The notes under the pieces were generated by a model that searched no databases, had not been told where the DNA came from, and saw nothing but the letters and a program-made list of their open reading frames with translations. A stretch of 64,000 nucleotides of DNA from positions 62,001 to 126,000 of the forward strand of contig JAKQJC010000016.1 in the NCBI GenBank assembly GCA_029561345.1, written 5' to 3'. The stretch's first letter is position 1. Every line of letters begins with the position of its first letter. Both the position numbers and the translations under genes were made by a program. Below are positions 6,607-14,946 of the stretch, piece by piece. The stretch is from Chloroflexota bacterium (lineage in GTDB: Bacteria > Chloroflexota > Anaerolineae > Anaerolineales > Anaerolineaceae).

Positions 6607-8877
6607 TCACCAGCCAATCAGGCCGGCTGCGCGCAGGTTGGCGGCAAATTGCTCGCCCACGGCCGAGCCTTCGGGGTAAAACACCGCCGGCTGGCCCAGC
6701 GGCGCAGCCACCGTCAGCGTGGTCCCCGCGCTGGCGCTGACCGTCACCTCCCCTGTCCACAGGTTCACCCAGCGGCCGGCCGGCAGGTAAACCTGCACCT
6801 GCACGGCGCGTTCCTCAGTCACCGGCGCCACCATCAGTTCGCTGCCCACCATGAACTGCTGGTAGCTCATGCTCCAGAAATGCTCGTCCTGGGGATATTG
6901 AATGAAAGGATGGCGCACCACCGGCAGGCCGGTTTCGGCGGCTTCCTGCACCAGCTGCTTGCGGTAGAAGCCCCACGCGGCATACACCTTCGCCATGCGG
7001 GTGAACTGCGCCAGGGTTTCGGCGTCGGAGTAAAACTGGGCGTTTTCATCCGGGCGGTTGCCTTCGTGGGTGCGGTAGACCGTGGTGAACGCCGAAAGCT
7101 CCATCCAGCGCATCAGCAGCTCGCGGCTGCGGTGGTAATTCATCACCGGGTTGGTGATGGTGGTGTAACCGCCGATATCGCTGTGGTTGTAGGCCATGCC
7201 CGAAATGCCGCTGGAAAGCAGCCCCGTCACCGCCGAGCGCAGGCCGTCATCTGCGTCCCAGCTCACCAGCTGGTCGCCCTCCCAGAACAGGGTGGAATAG
7301 CGCGGGCTGCGGGTGAAACCGGCGCGGGTGAAGAAGACAATTTCATTTTCCAGCCCGGCTTCCTGAATGGCCGCCCGGTTGATCGCCGCCCAATCCACCG
7401 GATACTGGTTGTGATAAACCGCGCCCGAACGTCCATCCGCCAGCACGGCATCATAGGGCAGTCCCTCGCCAAAATCAGCCATCCAGCCAGCCGCGCCAAT
7501 GCCAATCAGGTTCTCTGCGATCACCTTTTTATACCAGTTCACCGCCGCCGGGTTGGTCAGGTCCACCATGCCGGCAGAAAAGTCGGTGTTCTGCACCAGG
7601 TAAGGCTCGCCATTCGCGTTTTTGACCAGGTAACCCAGTTCTGCGGCTTCTTTGAAGAGGTTGCGCTGCACCCCGGCCTTTTGTGCCACATCCACCAGGA
7701 AGGGGCTGATATAAATCATCGTGCGAATATCCTGGGCTTTCAAATCAGCCACCAGGCGCTCCCATTCCGGGTAGCGCTCCGCGTCCAGCTCCCAGTTCCA
7801 CCAGAGCTGGCGGCCAAAACTGGTCACGCGGTGGCCCACCCAATCCTGCAGCCAGAAAGCCGAAAGCGGGGCGCCGCTGGCCGAAAGCTGGGCCAGCACC
7901 TCGCGCACGCGCGCCGTGCCGCCCTGCATGCCCACCACCGCGCCGTTCAGAATCCAATCGGGCAGCGGGCGCATGCGGCCGCTGTAATCCGTGTAGGCCT
8001 TGATCAGTTCGGCCGGCGCGCCGCCCGATAAAATCTGCCCGCTGAGCTGCGCGCTGAATACCTGCAGGTGCACCCGCCCGGCGTTGCGCAGGTCAAACAC
8101 CATGTATTCGGTGTTTTCCAGGAACAGGCCGCGCATCTGGCTGGTGATGTAATAGGGCGCAGCGATGTAGGTGGTGAAGGCATTGCCGCCAGCGCTGGCC
8201 TGCAGGTTGGCGCCGGCAGTGATGGGCTGCGCGCCGCGGCCAATGCCCTGTTCGCTGATGAAGACCGGCACACGCTGACCTTTGAGATCAAAATAGCTGA
8301 ACTGCTCGCCAAAGCCAAAGAAGTGCTCATCCGGGCTGGTCGCATAGGTGAAATAAAGGCGGTTCACCTCCCCCGGATTTTCCAGGTCCACCCTGAAACC
8401 CAGGGCGTTTTCGCTCACCGCGCTGAAGGTCAGCGTGTAATTGAGCGGATCGCGGCCCAGGCAGGTCAACTGCCCCGCCACCACCACCGTTTCGCCTTTG
8501 GCCTGGATGCTCTGGATGTTCTGCTGTTCGCAGGTTGTCTTCAGAACATCGCTGACAAAGTACATGGCCCGCGCTTCCTTCACCTCTTCCCGGCCCACCG
8601 CTGCGGTGACGAAACTTGTTCCGCGCTGGGTGGCCCAGGCTTCGCTGCCCGGCGCCCCCGTCCGGACGGCCGACAGGCGCCCGCCGCCAGCCGGGTCCCA
8701 CAGCAGGGTGAAATTGCCAGCGGCAAAGGATTGGGCCTGGTCGAGGGACGGATCAAAGGTTAAGGAAGCAATCACCTGGCGGGTCTGGTATTCCTGCCAG
8801 CCCCACCAACCGCCCAGGCCGATCAATCCGGCCACCAACAGGATCACCGCAGCACGTCCCAGCCACTTTTTTATCAT
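6607..8877 (-). CDS. GH31 alpha-glycosidase, membrane-anchored, YihQ-like
   Basis: 756 residues from ATG 8877 (GAGGTG site); a GTG two codons upstream is the alternative. A single N-terminal hydrophobic segment (about 9-26) anchors or exports it. The C-terminal two-thirds is glycoside hydrolase family 31: nucleophile Asp in WMADFGE (about 466), acid/base Asp in SWDADDGL, and HSDIGGYTT, RTHEGNRP motifs, all close in pattern to the sulfoquinovosidase YihQ. In the segment QDWVGHRVTSFGRQLWW (about 344) the Arg that binds the sulfonate in YihQ is replaced by Gln, so an ordinary alpha-glucosidase activity may be more likely. A hydrophobic break after 8877 suggests extracytoplasmic action. Confidence 0.88.
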   Translation of the reverse strand: MIKKWLGRAAVILLVAGLIGLGGWWGWQEYQTRQVIASLTFDPSLDQAQSFAAGNFTLLWDPAGGGRLSAVRTGAPGSEAWATQRGTSFVTAAVGREEVKEARAMYFVSDVLKTTCEQQNIQSIQAKGETVVVAGQLTCLGRDPLNYTLTFSAVSENALGFRVDLENPGEVNRLYFTYATSPDEHFFGFGEQFSYFDLKGQRVPVFISEQGIGRGAQPITAGANLQASAGGNAFTTYIAAPYYITSQMRGLFLENTEYMVFDLRNAGRVHLQVFSAQLSGQILSGGAPAELIKAYTDYSGRMRPLPDWILNGAVVGMQGGTARVREVLAQLSASGAPLSAFWLQDWVGHRVTSFGRQLWWNWELDAERYPEWERLVADLKAQDIRTMIYISPFLVDVAQKAGVQRNLFKEAAELGYLVKNANGEPYLVQNTDFSAGMVDLTNPAAVNWYKKVIAENLIGIGAAGWMADFGEGLPYDAVLADGRSGAVYHNQYPVDWAAINRAAIQEAGLENEIVFFTRAGFTRSPRYSTLFWEGDQLVSWDADDGLRSAVTGLLSSGISGMAYNHSDIGGYTTITNPVMNYHRSRELLMRWMELSAFTTVYRTHEGNRPDENAQFYSDAETLAQFTRMAKVYAAWGFYRKQLVQEAAETGLPVVRHPFIQYPQDEHFWSMSYQQFMVGSELMVAPVTEERAVQVQVYLPAGRWVNLWTGEVTVSASAGTTLTVAAPLGQPAVFYPEGSAVGEQFAANLRAAGLIGW

Positions 8878-8955
8878 GTTCACCTCTAATGAGAAAATGG
8901 TTTAGTTGTTTTAAATAATAACCGAAAACCGGCTGGCATGCAAAGCAGGTGGTCA

Positions 8956-9002
8956 TAAAAACACCCCGCCGCAGTCCGGTCAGGACTCTGCGGCGGGGGT
9001 GT
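8956..9002 (-). terminator. Terminator of the ParB-like gene
   Basis: A long GC-rich stem with small bulges (8961-8977 with 8983-9002) ending in TTTTA on the minus strand, 20 nt after the stop of the 9022-10005 gene. Confidence 0.75.
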
Positions 9003-9021
9003 CATCATTATCTGAAAAGGC

Positions 9022-10005
9022 TTATTCAGCCGGTTTTTCTTCCTCTGGCGGCTGCGGGGGGGCGTCGTTTTCTTCTTCGCCCCGCTCGCTGATGGCCTGG
9101 GCGGCCTTTTTGATGATGTTAACCACCCTTTTGACCGGTCCCTCTGAAAATTCGTCCGTGAAATGTTCGGCAGCCTCTTCCAGCGAGACCTCTTCCTGCT
9201 TTTCTTCGCTCAGGAACCACCGGTGTTCAATGATCCACAGGTACAGGTCAGCCTCGCTGCGCCCCTTGAAATGCTTCAGCACGCCCTGCTGCCGGATGAT
9301 CTCCACCAGGGGCAGATAGACCGTGTCTATCCACGAGCAGACGGCCTCATCGTAGGGAATTTCCGCCTGGCGCTCCTGGCTGAGGAAATAACGGTGGGTG
9401 TCAATGTGGTTGAGCAGTTTTTCGTACTGGCCGGGCAGGGTCAGGGTCAGGTTGACCTCCGGGCGCAGGGCGTCGGCATGGCTCTGCGCCAGAAAACTCA
9501 GCCGGTCCTGCGAGAGGATGAGGGCGTCAATATCAACATCGGGGCCAATCTCAAGGTCCGTCTCAATTTCGATGATTTCGGCGTCAATATAGGCCTGGCC
9601 CTTTTCACGCGCCACCGAAACGCGGTGATTGCCGTCGCGCACAAAATACAGCTCGCCGATCTTGTAGAGCTCGATGGGCGGCAGATTGATATCCTGAAGG
9701 TGGGCGCGGTCCACGCTCATCCAGCGCGCCTTGGTGCGCGTCTGGCGCGGCAGAAAGGCCCCGTCAAAATCGCGGTAACGGCCTACACTGCCAACTATTT
9801 TTTCCACCGGCACCTGGCGCAGGCCCATGTAATGCTGCCCCGTCACAGGAATGCGTTTGCGCAGTTCTTCAAACGGGATCAGTTGATTTTTCTTCTGAAA
9901 AAGCCAGCCCAGCACGTCGCGCCAGAAGCCCTTGTTAAAAGCAGCTTCAAAATCGCCTGCGCTCAGGCTGGCCAATTGTTGCGGATTAATGGAATGATCG
10001 GGCAT
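9022..10005 (-). CDS. ParB/sulfiredoxin-fold protein of unknown function
   Basis: 327 residues. The central segment LYFVRDGNHRVSVAREKG matches the nucleotide-binding signature of the ParB/Srx fold, here without a helix-turn-helix DNA-binding domain. The C-terminal third has two copies of a small unit (IDTHRYFLSQERQAEIPYDEA and IIEHRWFLSEEKQEEVSLEEA), a probable duplicated helical domain, and the tail is acidic and Pro-rich. Soluble, no signal peptide. AGGAG lies 5 nt before the ATG. ATP/CTP binding is possible; function unknown. Confidence 0.7.
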   Translation of the reverse strand: MPDHSINPQQLASLSAGDFEAAFNKGFWRDVLGWLFQKKNQLIPFEELRKRIPVTGQHYMGLRQVPVEKIVGSVGRYRDFDGAFLPRQTRTKARWMSVDRAHLQDINLPPIELYKIGELYFVRDGNHRVSVAREKGQAYIDAEIIEIETDLEIGPDVDIDALILSQDRLSFLAQSHADALRPEVNLTLTLPGQYEKLLNHIDTHRYFLSQERQAEIPYDEAVCSWIDTVYLPLVEIIRQQGVLKHFKGRSEADLYLWIIEHRWFLSEEKQEEVSLEEAAEHFTDEFSEGPVKRVVNIIKKAAQAISERGEEENDAPPQPPEEEKPAE

Positions 10006-10112
10006 AAAAACTCCTGAATAAGCCTCATTTTACCTGTTTTTAGGCCAAAAGGGGATATTTTGCAGGATTTAAAAAGCCCCTTTAACCATGCCTTAACCCA
10101 AGATACTTTCCG

Positions 10113-10141
10113 TTGACCCGGCAGGTAAATTCCTGTACAAT
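10113..10141 (+). promoter_or_regulatory. Sigma70-type promoter of the coiled-coil gene
   Basis: TTGACC (10113-10118), 17-nt spacer, TACAAT (10136-10141). The open frame extends through it, but the promoter places translation further downstream at ATG 10179. Confidence 0.8.
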
Positions 10142-10178
10142 GTTTTTTAGCCGTTTGATGAAAGCATTCAGGGAAAAA

Positions 10179-11117
10179 ATGATTCAAGAAATTGACCGGA
10201 AAATTAACCACATCATTGAAAAACAACGCTTGAAGAAAAAGCTTGAGGTGGATTTGCTGGCCGTTGAAGCTGAACTGTGCGAGAAGAACAACCGCCTGGC
10301 TGAATTGGAAGCGCAATTGAACCAGGAAAAGGGGGATGTGGAAAAACTGGAGCATTTCAGCCTCACCACCCTGTTTTACACTGTGCTTGGCAGCCGTGAA
10401 GAACAGCTCGAAAAAGAACGTCAGGAATGGCTTTCGGCCCAGCTGCGCTATCAACAGCATAAAGAACAAATTGCTTTTCTGCTGCAGGAGCAATCTCACC
10501 TTCAACGCCAGCTTGACGCACTGACAAACCTGGATGCGGAATATGCGGCTCTGCTCACTGAAAAAGAACGCCTGATTCTTCAATCCAACCCGGCAGCAGC
10601 GCAGGAACTTATCGCGGCATCTCAGGAAATGGCCCACCTGAACGCCGAGCTGAAAGAAATTGCCGAAGCCATTGCCGCCGGTGAAGCTGTTTTGGAGCAG
10701 GTTGACCTGGTGATCAGCTCGCTGAAAAGCGCTGAAGGCTGGGGCACCTGGGACCTTCTGGGCGGCGGGTTGATCAGCACGGCCATGAAACACAACCGCA
10801 TGGACGAAGCCAGAAACGGGGTGAATGAAATTGAGAAAAGGATGAGCCGCTTCAGAAGGGAACTGCTGGACGTTCAGTTGAATACAAATATTCAGATAGA
10901 TATTGGCGAGTTCACGTCTTTTGCCGATTATTTTTTTGACGGCCTGATTGTCGATTGGGTGGTACAGTCGAAAATTGAAAATGCCCTGGCTCAAGCCACA
11001 CAGGCACGGCAGGCGGTCTGCCAGGCTTTGGAAAACCTGAAAGGGATGAAAAATGCGGCCGCCCAGAAACTGAACGCTTGGCAGGAAAAACGAAACCAGC
11101 AGATCATCCAGGCCTGA
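10179..11117 (+). CDS. Coiled-coil protein of unknown function
   Basis: 312 residues from ATG 10179 (AGGG 5 nt upstream). The frame stays open back to TTG 10113, but that stretch is the promoter, so the longer version is rejected. Residues about 1-165 are rich in Leu/Glu/Gln/Lys heptads; a short glycine stretch (WGTWDLLGGGLIST) separates them from a second coiled coil at the C-terminus. No membrane segment or signal peptide. The GGGLIST hinge between coiled coils recalls small structural or phage-shock-like proteins, but I cannot assign a family. Transcribed alone. Confidence 0.75.
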   Translation: MIQEIDRKINHIIEKQRLKKKLEVDLLAVEAELCEKNNRLAELEAQLNQEKGDVEKLEHFSLTTLFYTVLGSREEQLEKERQEWLSAQLRYQQHKEQIAFLLQEQSHLQRQLDALTNLDAEYAALLTEKERLILQSNPAAAQELIAASQEMAHLNAELKEIAEAIAAGEAVLEQVDLVISSLKSAEGWGTWDLLGGGLISTAMKHNRMDEARNGVNEIEKRMSRFRRELLDVQLNTNIQIDIGEFTSFADYFFDGLIVDWVVQSKIENALAQATQARQAVCQALENLKGMKNAAAQKLNAWQEKRNQQIIQA

Positions 11118-11221
11118 GCTTGATGAGCCATCCCTCCAGCAGGATTCTCGAGCCCTCATGCGCTAAAAGATTCCTGAGCTGTGTTACAATTCAATCACAC
11201 CAACTCAAGGAGCCGTAACCC

Positions 11222-12118
11222 ATGCAAGAACTGGTTGATCCCATCCTTTACCGTGATGTGCCCGCTGCGCGGGTGGAACAGCTCAAAGCATTCCGCGCCA
11301 GCCACCCCCTGCAAACCCGCCAGGCGGGCGGGCTGGAATGGAGCTATCTGCTTTCCGGGCAGGGCGAAAAGACCATTCTGCTGCTGGGCGGCGGCATCTC
11401 CACCGCTGAATCGCCTTTCCGCCTGATCAGCCTGCTTGAAGAACGCAGCCGGGTGCTGTCGCTCAACTACCCGGATGTGAAAAATATCGGGGAAATGGTG
11501 GATGCCCTGCCGGCGCTGCTGGAAGCGGAAGGCATCAGCCAGGTGTCCATTTTTGGCCATTCCCTGGGCGGCGCCGCCGCCCATGTGCTGGTGCGCCGCT
11601 CTCCAAAGCTGGTGGATAAGCTGGTTTTTTCCTCCTTTGGCCTCTACCTGCCGCGCCGCGTGCCCGCCCTGCGCCGCTTTATCAACCTGCTTTCATGGAT
11701 GCCCTATTTTGTCATCCGCTCCTACTACCAGCCGCGCATGGAAGCCCAGGTGCGCTCGGCCGATGTGGAAGAACGTCCCTTCCTCAACGCCTACCTCGAA
11801 GATCTCTTTTCTCATTACCTCAACCGCCGCAGCCTGGTGAGCCACTTTAAACTGCTGGGAGAATTCATGGAACACATGGAAGCCTACGACGCCTACAACC
11901 CCGTCATTCTGCGCGACCGCGTGCTGATCCTGGGGGCCGAAGACGACACCTCTTTCGAGGTGGACGAGCGCGAAGCCCTGGCCGCCGCTTATCCGGGCGC
12001 CAAAGTGCATCTCTTTGAAACCGCCGGTCACCTGGTGGGGCACAACCGCCGCGATGAATACCAGAAAGTGCTCTCCGATTTCCTGATCGGCAAACTGCCG
12101 CCGCCCGCCCAGAGCTGA
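11222..12118 (+). CDS. Alpha/beta-hydrolase
   Basis: 298 residues. Nucleophile elbow GHSLGGAA (Ser about 114), an acid Asp in ILGAEDDTSFEVDE, and a C-terminal His in ETAGHLVGHNR make a complete catalytic triad. Residues about 140-220 form an insertion (lid) rich in aromatic residues. Cytoplasmic, no signal peptide; the substrate is unknown. Good AAGGAG site 9 nt before the ATG. The NDH-2 operon starts 70 nt later with its own promoter. Confidence 0.88.
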   Translation: MQELVDPILYRDVPAARVEQLKAFRASHPLQTRQAGGLEWSYLLSGQGEKTILLLGGGISTAESPFRLISLLEERSRVLSLNYPDVKNIGEMVDALPALLEAEGISQVSIFGHSLGGAAAHVLVRRSPKLVDKLVFSSFGLYLPRRVPALRRFINLLSWMPYFVIRSYYQPRMEAQVRSADVEERPFLNAYLEDLFSHYLNRRSLVSHFKLLGEFMEHMEAYDAYNPVILRDRVLILGAEDDTSFEVDEREALAAAYPGAKVHLFETAGHLVGHNRRDEYQKVLSDFLIGKLPPPAQS

Positions 12119-12129
12119 TGCGGCCGCGG

Positions 12130-12157
12130 TTGTAATTCGGACAATTTATGTTATAAT
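12130..12157 (+). promoter_or_regulatory. Promoter of the NDH-2 operon
   Basis: TTGTAA (12130-12135), 16-nt spacer and TATAAT (12152-12157) preceded by TGT, giving an extended -10; leader about 26 nt. Confidence 0.7.
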
Positions 12158-12189
12158 TATAGTAAATATATTCTTATAAGGATGTCCCC

Positions 12190-13452
12190 ATGTCACTCGC
12201 GCGCCCACACGTGGTGGTCGTTGGCGCGGGATTTGGCGGGCTGCGCACAGCGCACAGGCTGGAAAACGCGCCCGTAGATGTAACCCTCATTGACCGCAAC
12301 AACTACCACCTCTTCCAACCTCTTCTTTATCAGGTCGCGACCGCCGGCCTTTCTCCCGATGATATCGCTCATCCGGTGCGCAGCATTCTGCGCAGCCAGA
12401 AAAATCTTGAATTTCGCCTCGCCGAAGTCACTGGGGTTGACCTTGACCAGCGTCAGGTGCACACGCGCACCGGCAGCCTGCCCTATGATTACCTGGTGCT
12501 GGCCATTGGCGGCCAGACCAACACTTTCGGCATCGAATCGGTGGCCGAAAATGCCTTCGGCCTCAAAGGCCTCGAAGATGCCGTTGGCATCCGCAATCAC
12601 ATTTTGCGCCTGTTTGAAAAGGCCGCCATCGAGCCGGATGCGCAAAAACGCCGCGCTCTGCTGACCTTTGCCATTGCCGGCGGCGGCCCCACCGGCGTGG
12701 AATGCGCCGGCGCCATTTCCGAGCTGATCCGCATGGTGCTGGTGAAGGATTACCCCCACCTCAATATGCACGAAGCCCGGGTGGTGCTCATCGAAGCCGC
12801 CCGGCAGATTCTGCCCGCCCTGCCGCTCAACCTCAGCAGCGAGGCCGCAGAGGTGCTGAAGCGCAAAAAGGTGGAGGTGCGTTTTGGCGCTGCCGTCAGC
12901 AGCTTTGACGGCCAGGTCATCACCTTCAACGACGGCAGCAGCCTGCCCGCCCACACTCTCATCTGGGCGGCGGGGGTGCGCGCTGCCGCCCTGGCCGACG
13001 CTCTGGGCCTGCCCCAGGCAGGATTGGGCCGGCTGGTGGTGCAGCCCACCTTGCAGGTGGAAGCTCACCCCGAGGTTTTTGTCATTGGCGATGCCGCCCA
13101 CCTACCCGGCCCCGACGGCCGCCCGCTGCCCATGGTGGCGCCGGTGGCCATGCAGCAGGCCGATCAGGCCGTGGCCAACATCCGCGCCGCTCTCGAAGGG
13201 CAGCCCGCAAAGCCCTTCGCCTATAAAGATCCCGGCGCGCTGGCCACCATCGGCCGCAACGCTGCCGTGGCCAGCCTGGGAAAATGGCAGTTCAAAGGCT
13301 TCATTGCCTGGTTTCTCTGGCTGGTGGTGCACATCGTGCAGCTGGTTGGTTTCCGCGACCGGCTGATTGTGGTGATTAACTGGGCCTGGGATTATCTCTT
13401 TTATGACCGGGCCATCCGCCTGATTGATCCGCAAAGGAGTTGTGACACATGA
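12190..13452 (+). CDS. ndh: Type II NADH:quinone oxidoreductase (NDH-2)
   Basis: 420 residues. FAD-binding VVVGAGFGGLRTAHRL at the N-terminus, NADH-binding AIAGGGPTGVECAG near 165, and the FVIGDAAH motif near 300. The C-terminal region (FIAWFLWLVVHIVQLVGF and following) is the amphipathic/hydrophobic membrane-binding part of NDH-2. It passes electrons from NADH to quinone without pumping protons. The stop overlaps the next start by ATGA, so the following hydrolase is translationally coupled. Confidence 0.92.
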   Translation: MSLARPHVVVVGAGFGGLRTAHRLENAPVDVTLIDRNNYHLFQPLLYQVATAGLSPDDIAHPVRSILRSQKNLEFRLAEVTGVDLDQRQVHTRTGSLPYDYLVLAIGGQTNTFGIESVAENAFGLKGLEDAVGIRNHILRLFEKAAIEPDAQKRRALLTFAIAGGGPTGVECAGAISELIRMVLVKDYPHLNMHEARVVLIEAARQILPALPLNLSSEAAEVLKRKKVEVRFGAAVSSFDGQVITFNDGSSLPAHTLIWAAGVRAAALADALGLPQAGLGRLVVQPTLQVEAHPEVFVIGDAAHLPGPDGRPLPMVAPVAMQQADQAVANIRAALEGQPAKPFAYKDPGALATIGRNAAVASLGKWQFKGFIAWFLWLVVHIVQLVGFRDRLIVVINWAWDYLFYDRAIRLIDPQRSCDT

Positions 13453-14135
13453 GCACTCGCCTCACCTGGTTTGGACACGCCGCCTTCCGCATTGAAACCG
13501 CCGGCCTGACCGTGCTGGTGGACCCGTTTCTGGATCGAAACCCGCTTTCGCCGGTCAAATCGGGAGATGTGAAGGCCGATTTCATCCTCGTCACCCACGG
13601 CCACGGCGACCACCTGGGCGACACGGTGGCCATTGCCCGGCGCACCGGCGCCAAAGTGATTGCCAACGCCGAAACCAGCGGCTGGCTGGACAAACAGGGC
13701 CTTAAAACCCACGGTCAGCACATGGGCGGCGGCTTCAACCACCCCTTCGGCTACCTCAAGCTGACCTTTGCCCTGCACGGCTCGGCTTTGCCCGACGGCG
13801 CTTACGGCGGCGGTGCCTGCGGCTTCCTGCTCACCACCCTGGGTGGAAAGAAAATCTACCTGGCTGGCGATACCGGCCTTTTTGGCGATATGTCCCTGAT
13901 CGGCGACGAGGGCATTGAAGTGGCCGCCCTGCCCATCGGCGACAATTACACCATGGGCCCGGCCGATGCCCTGCGCGCCGTCCGGCTGATCCGCCCGGCG
14001 CAGGTCATCCCCATTCACTACAACACCTTCCCGCTGATCAGCCAGAATGCGGCCGATTGGGCCAGCCAGGTGCAGGCCCAGACAACAACCCGGGTGCATG
14101 TGCTCAAACCGGGAGAATCATTAACGGTGGAGTAA
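13449..14135 (+). CDS. UPF0173 metal-dependent hydrolase (metallo-beta-lactamase fold)
   Basis: 228 residues. Zinc motif THGHGDHLGD, downstream metal ligands in LAGDTGLFGDM and PIHYNTF, and the opening LTWFGHAAFRIE are typical of the UPF0173 family. The biochemical substrate of the family is unknown. It overlaps ndh by 4 nt and is followed after 4 nt by the molybdoenzyme gene, so the three form one operon ending at the terminator at 14801. Confidence 0.92.
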   Translation: MSTRLTWFGHAAFRIETAGLTVLVDPFLDRNPLSPVKSGDVKADFILVTHGHGDHLGDTVAIARRTGAKVIANAETSGWLDKQGLKTHGQHMGGGFNHPFGYLKLTFALHGSALPDGAYGGGACGFLLTTLGGKKIYLAGDTGLFGDMSLIGDEGIEVAALPIGDNYTMGPADALRAVRLIRPAQVIPIHYNTFPLISQNAADWASQVQAQTTTRVHVLKPGESLTVE

Positions 14136-14139
14136 GTTT

Positions 14140-14778
14140 ATGCTCAACTCATTTTTCAAACGCAAACAGGATGAAAGCGCCATGCGCGATGCCAACCGCC
14201 TGCCGCCAGGGCAATCGCTGACCAATAAATTTCCGGTGCTGCACTACGGCCCCGTGCCGCCCTTCAACCCCGCCGCCTGGAATTTTCGCGTGTGGGGCGA
14301 GGTGGAAGAAGAAAAAAGCTGGACCTGGGAAGCCTTCAACCAGCTGCCGCGCACCAGCCTGACCATGGATATTCACTGCGTGACCACCTGGAGCAAGTTC
14401 GACACCCTCTGGGAAGGCGTTTCGGTGCGCGCCCTGCTCGAAGCGGGTTTTTTTCGCCTCAAACCTGCCGCCCGCTTCGTCATCCAGCATGCCGAATATG
14501 GCTTCACCGCCAACCTGCCGCTGGAGGTGGTGCTGGCCGAAAACTTCCTGCTGGCCACCCATTTTGACGGCCAGCCCCTCACCCCCGATCACGGCTATCC
14601 CCTGCGCGGCGTGGTGGGGGCCATTCCCGCCCAGCCCGACCTCAAAACGCCTTATTTCTGGAAGGGCGCCAAATGGCTGCGCAGCCTGGAGTTCGCCGCC
14701 AGCGACCGTCCGGGCTTCTGGGAGCGCGCCGGTTATCACAACGATGCCGATGTCTGGAAAGAAGAGCGCTACGGGTAA
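14140..14778 (+). CDS. Sulfite-oxidase-like molybdopterin oxidoreductase
   Basis: 212 residues, the short single-domain form of the sulfite oxidase/YedY fold. C80 in MDIHCVTTWSKFDTLWEGV is in the position of the Mo-ligating cysteine, and HGYPLRGVVGAIPA and YFWKGAKWLRSLEF complete the family pattern. No signal peptide, so probably cytoplasmic. It needs molybdopterin, consistent with moaA in the same window. The electron partner is unknown; the preceding NDH-2 may be part of the same redox module. Confidence 0.88.
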   Translation: MLNSFFKRKQDESAMRDANRLPPGQSLTNKFPVLHYGPVPPFNPAAWNFRVWGEVEEEKSWTWEAFNQLPRTSLTMDIHCVTTWSKFDTLWEGVSVRALLEAGFFRLKPAARFVIQHAEYGFTANLPLEVVLAENFLLATHFDGQPLTPDHGYPLRGVVGAIPAQPDLKTPYFWKGAKWLRSLEFAASDRPGFWERAGYHNDADVWKEERYG

Positions 14779-14800
14779 CCGGTTATAAATTTCATTTCGA

Positions 14801-14830
14801 CCCCGCCAGGTGCTGGCGGGGATTTTTTAT
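14801..14830 (+). terminator. Terminator of the NDH-2 operon
   Basis: Perfect 8-bp GC stem (14801-14808 with 14814-14821), 5-nt loop and a T-run. Confidence 0.9.
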
Positions 14831-14832
14831 TG

Positions 14833-14861
14833 TTGAAATGCTGCTCTCTGATTCTTATATT
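14833..14861 (+). promoter_or_regulatory. Promoter of dnaK
   Basis: TTGAAA (14833-14838), 17-nt spacer, TATATT (14856-14861); leader about 80 nt. No CIRCE or other obvious heat-shock operator is seen. Confidence 0.6.
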
Positions 14862-14946
14862 TTTCTAACAGTTCTTTAACACCCTTCTTGCACACGGGCA
14901 GTAAGATGGACCATAGAAACTTTGAACGATTGTGAAGGAGTGTGCT

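Noticed and set aside
6289-8031. 580-codon open frame on the plus strand
   Set aside because: It is antisense to the MFS and GH31 genes; composition is Arg/His/Gly/Ala-rich as expected from antisense of GC-rich coding DNA.
10113-10178. Upstream extension of the coiled-coil protein from TTG 10113
   Set aside because: The segment contains TTGACC-N17-TACAAT, a promoter, so translation must start later.
14833-14946. CIRCE-type heat-shock operator before dnaK
   Set aside because: No TTAGCACTC/GAGTGCTAA inverted repeat is present.
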